The notes beneath the pieces are model-generated. The model worked only from the letters and a program-made list of their open reading frames with translations, did not search any database and was not told the origin of the DNA. From Rhodococcus phenolicus (GTDB lineage: Bacteria > Actinomycetota > Actinomycetes > Mycobacteriales > Mycobacteriaceae): a DNA stretch of 44,811 nt. This document shows positions 42,809-44,811 of the stretch, piece by piece. A program made the position numbers and the translations under genes. How positions within the stretch are numbered: position 1 is the first letter of the stretch; the number at the start of each line of letters is the position of its first letter. The stretch lies in NCBI RefSeq assembly GCF_001646785.1, contig NZ_LRRH01000019.1, positions 1 through 44,811 on the forward strand, written 5' to 3'.

Positions 42809-43930
42809 TCAGTAGAGGACGAGTGCGAGTTCGACAATGGTGTCCGTAGACTCCAACGAACGCCCTGTCAGCTCCTCGAACCGGGCGAGCCGATATCGCA
42901 GCGTGTTCACGTGCACATACAGCGCCTCGGCCGCTCTAGGGATATTGCGCCCGTTGGCCAGGTAGGCGCGGAGTGCCTCGGGGATCAGATCCCTCAGCGC
43001 TCCGGACGACTCGAGGGGGGCGAGATATCGTTCTCGAAGTGCGTCCAGGGTCGCGGGCATGCGCGAGACCGCCATGCGCCACCCGAGTGATTCGACCGTT
43101 ACCACGCCGTTCTCGACATGTCCTTCTGCCGCCCCTAGGACGTCGCCTGCGATGCTGAACGACTCCGGGACTGCTTCCAAAGTCCGCACGGGACCCAGCG
43201 CCACGACGCCGTCAGCGACGTCACGTAGCGGATCCTTCAGTATGCCGATGAGCCGTCCCTCCGACGGCAGGATCATCGCTTCGCCCTCGCCGCGCCCGCG
43301 AACTATCTGGATGCGCAGAGACTCGAGTTCTTCCGCAGAATGCGCAGAGGTGCGAAACGCCCGATAACCGCCGTCGCGGGACAGTCGATACATGATCGCC
43401 CCTTGGTCCACCTGCGCGGTCGAGAGACTTCCTGACAGCAAATCCAGCAACCACGCGTCCCGCCGCCGACGCTCCGCGAGCGCGATCTCGAGCCCATGGT
43501 GGCGGTACGCGGACGCCGCGCGCGCCGAGAACGCATCGCTCAGTTTCCACAGCAGAGCGGTCATTTCCACAATCTCCCGCTCTGGGAGCCCAAATTCCTC
43601 GGCGAGCGCAACGGTACGGTCCAAGATCGATGAGATCGACACACGGAAACCCGCGAGGATGTCTTCGATCGGCAGGCCAGCGCGGAGCCTCTGGAGTGTC
43701 GCTGTCTCGGCTTCCCAAATGTCCGAGGGGGAAGGCACCTTACGCTGACGCAAAGTCACTACAGACAGTCGCAGGTTACGGCGGACACTACCCTCGAGAT
43801 CTGCATCCGTAGCGGCCCGATAAGAGTCAATCTCCCGCCGCACCCGCTCGATGGTGGGGCGGATCACAGCTTCATCGATCTCAAGCGCACGAATGAGCGA
43901 ATCAATGCGCTCCGAATCTTGCCCTTCCAC
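42809..43930 (-). CDS. PucR/CdaR-type transcriptional regulator
   Basis: A 373-residue regulator. The C-terminal PucR HTH_30 is clear: RAAEALYVHVNTLRYRLARFEEL followed by TGRSL (about 335-362). The middle carries a GGDEF-like CdaR domain (about 160-280), and the N-terminus is helical (RsbRD-like pattern GLPIEDILAGFRVSISSI). Such proteins usually activate adjacent catabolic operons in response to the substrate. It reads toward the transporter operon and ends 89 bp before it. Starts ATG 43930. Family confident, effector unknown. Confidence 0.88.
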   Translation of the reverse strand: MEGQDSERIDSLIRALEIDEAVIRPTIERVRREIDSYRAATDADLEGSVRRNLRLSVVTLRQRKVPSPSDIWEAETATLQRLRAGLPIEDILAGFRVSISSILDRTVALAEEFGLPEREIVEMTALLWKLSDAFSARAASAYRHHGLEIALAERRRRDAWLLDLLSGSLSTAQVDQGAIMYRLSRDGGYRAFRTSAHSAEELESLRIQIVRGRGEGEAMILPSEGRLIGILKDPLRDVADGVVALGPVRTLEAVPESFSIAGDVLGAAEGHVENGVVTVESLGWRMAVSRMPATLDALRERYLAPLESSGALRDLIPEALRAYLANGRNIPRAAEALYVHVNTLRYRLARFEELTGRSLESTDTIVELALVLY

Positions 43931-44128
43931 CTAATCGAGATTACCGAGCGGTCTACTTCAGGATCGCGCCAGGAACGCTCGCTGTGTCAGTTGCTTTCAG
44001 TCATGCTCCTAGCCCGAAGCAATGCGGCAGGCCGATGCTTCCCGAAGTCCGCTGTGCGCGTTCCTCCATCGACCTGCCAAGTCTCACTCTAACGCGCGTA
44101 ATCGAACAGATGTGCGAAAATCGTAGAC

Positions 44129-44365
44129 ATGGCGTCCTACGAGCGCGCTCCGAAGTTCTGCCCGAACGGGCATCGACTGGGACCGAAGCGCGTGATAGTG
44201 GGATGGCCGGCCTGCTGGTGCGAGTCGTCTCTGCGGCAATCAGGCGCGAGAGGTCATCGCACCTACAGATGCGTCGAGTGCGCGGCCGAGATCCTCATTC
44301 CTCCCCATACCGGACCGCGGCTGTTCGGGGTGCAGTGGCTCTCGCAGGAGCCGAAAGAACGGTGA
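44129..44365 (+). CDS. Small Cys-rich (zinc-ribbon-like) protein
   Basis: A 78-residue protein with metal-ligand-like residues C11, H15, C29, C31, H43, C48 and C51, the last two as CVEC. The CPNGH and CVEC ends recall a zinc ribbon with an inserted CWC. No family recognised. ATG 44129; no strong ribosome site. It stands alone between the PucR-type gene and the dehydrogenase at the window edge. Confidence 0.6.
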   Translation: MASYERAPKFCPNGHRLGPKRVIVGWPACWCESSLRQSGARGHRTYRCVECAAEILIPPHTGPRLFGVQWLSQEPKER

Positions 44366-44706
44366 ACTCCTTTGTAGGGGAATCACTCCCGGGCACAATG
44401 GAACTTTTCGGCTGCACGTAAACGCGATGCCGACGCCCGTTGCGCAGATCGCGGACGTGGCCGACGGGTGAAGCCGTCAGCTACCGGGCCCGACCACGCA
44501 CAAGGGCGGCGAGCTCGCCGGTCCAGGACGGACTATGTGCATCAGCGCCCGGCTGCTCTACATGCTCGTGTTCGTCTACAACCGGCTCGGCGTCGGTGTC
44601 CTCGTCCGGACCGTCTGACGTCCGGAGCCGGAACGGCCGGCGTCGTATAGCGGAAGATTGCTGTAGTGCCAGGCAGGCTCACACCTCCGGTCGTAGAGTC
44701 GGGCGC
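44366..44706. other. Intergenic, no firm gene
   Basis: About 340 bp. The only item of note is a possible 27-residue hydrophobic peptide at 44535-44618 (MCISARLLYMLVFVYNRLGV and seven more residues) without a convincing ribosome site. It may be a remnant of a membrane protein or chance. The promoter of the dehydrogenase should lie in the last 100 bp. Confidence 0.35.
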
Positions 44707-44811
44707 ATGAAAGCCCTCCAGTACACCGAGATCGGCTCCGAGCCGGTCGTCGTCGACCTCCCTACTCCGGCGCCCGGGCCGGGTGAGATCCTGTTGAAGG
44801 TCACCGCGGCC
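44707..44811 (+). CDS. Zinc-type alcohol dehydrogenase, N-terminal fragment
   Basis: Only 35 codons before the window ends: MKALQYTEIGSEPVVVDLPT then PAPGPGEILLKVTAA. This is the GroES-like start of medium-chain dehydrogenases, with the PGPGEILLKV turn that precedes the first catalytic zinc Cys, which lies just outside. ATG 44707. Specific substrate cannot be told. Confidence 0.85.
   Translation, partial: MKALQYTEIGSEPVVVDLPTPAPGPGEILLKVTAA

Noticed and set aside
44535-44618. 27-residue hydrophobic peptide as a small toxin or leader
   Set aside because: No ribosome site, antisense partner or repeat supports it; left as a remark in the intergenic entry.
7-44811. CRISPR arrays, tRNA or rRNA genes
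   Set aside because: No spacer-repeat pattern, cloverleaf-like sequence or rRNA segment was seen on either strand; this was a visual search only.

Overview
The window looks like actinobacterial DNA, most likely from Rhodococcus or a close mycolic-acid relative, and probably from a large plasmid or an integrated conjugative element. The grounds are the high GC content, frequent GTG starts, families typical of that group (DUF5593-like and DUF2637 proteins, a CYP102-like P450), and a transfer module, partition-like ATPase, toxin-antitoxin loci and decayed mobile genes lying together. The species is inferred, not read. No tRNA, rRNA or CRISPR array was seen.

Layout. (a) 0.2-2.7 kb: a stand-alone CYP102-type P450 haem domain followed by a DUF5593-like sensory or binding protein. 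(b) 3.0-12.7 kb, minus strand: a tightly packed conjugation operon. Its order is a small membrane protein, a TcpE-like protein, a VirB4/TcpF-like ATPase, a VirB6/TcpH-like channel protein, a TcpC/VirB8-like protein, a three-domain wall hydrolase and two exported proteins. Most junctions are 1-17 bp overlaps. (c) 12.7-13.7 kb: a divergent 1-kb non-coding region with seven AGCGCT-centred palindromes and two adjacent hairpins. It is the best candidate for a transfer origin or partition/replication control site. (d) 13.7-21.0 kb, plus strand: an FtsK/TcpA-type DNA translocase, a small helical protein, a ParA/MinD-like ATPase with a long disordered N-terminus, a secreted glycine-zipper protein, an NTF2-like membrane protein and a DUF2637 membrane protein carrying a C-terminal helix-turn-helix. 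(e) 21.1-22.9 kb: an intact RES/Xre toxin-antitoxin pair with four phased direct repeats in front of the antitoxin.

(f) 22.9-30.4 kb: a zone of decay. It holds a gene relic split over three frames, a Tn3-type resolvase relic, a proline iminopeptidase stopped at codon 8, an unknown ORF with an early amber codon, and a toxin-antitoxin operon in which both genes are broken. A few apparently intact small genes lie between them: a DUF2510 protein, a DUF2716 protein, a cold-shock-like protein and two membrane proteins.

(g) 30.5-43.9 kb: a catabolic region of two minus-strand operons. The first runs racemase-like CoA-transferase, thiolase, acyl-CoA ligase, enoyl-CoA hydratase, acyl-CoA dehydrogenase, and lies opposite a TetR regulator with a candidate operator between them. 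The second runs MHS-family transporter, SCP-x-like thiolase, acyl-CoA ligase, short-chain dehydrogenase, behind a PucR-type regulator gene and an 18-bp perfect palindrome. Together they encode uptake, activation and a complete beta-oxidation turn. The racemase-like protein and SCP-x-like thiolase hint at a methyl-branched or terpenoid/steroid-type acid, but the substrate is not readable. A decayed IS481-type insertion sequence lies between the operons. The window ends in a small Cys-rich protein and the first codons of a zinc-type alcohol dehydrogenase.

The most interesting material is the conjugation module, which has no recognisable relaxase in the window, its palindrome-rich control region, and the RES/Xre locus with its phased repeats. 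Alignments and counts were done by eye; no database search was run.
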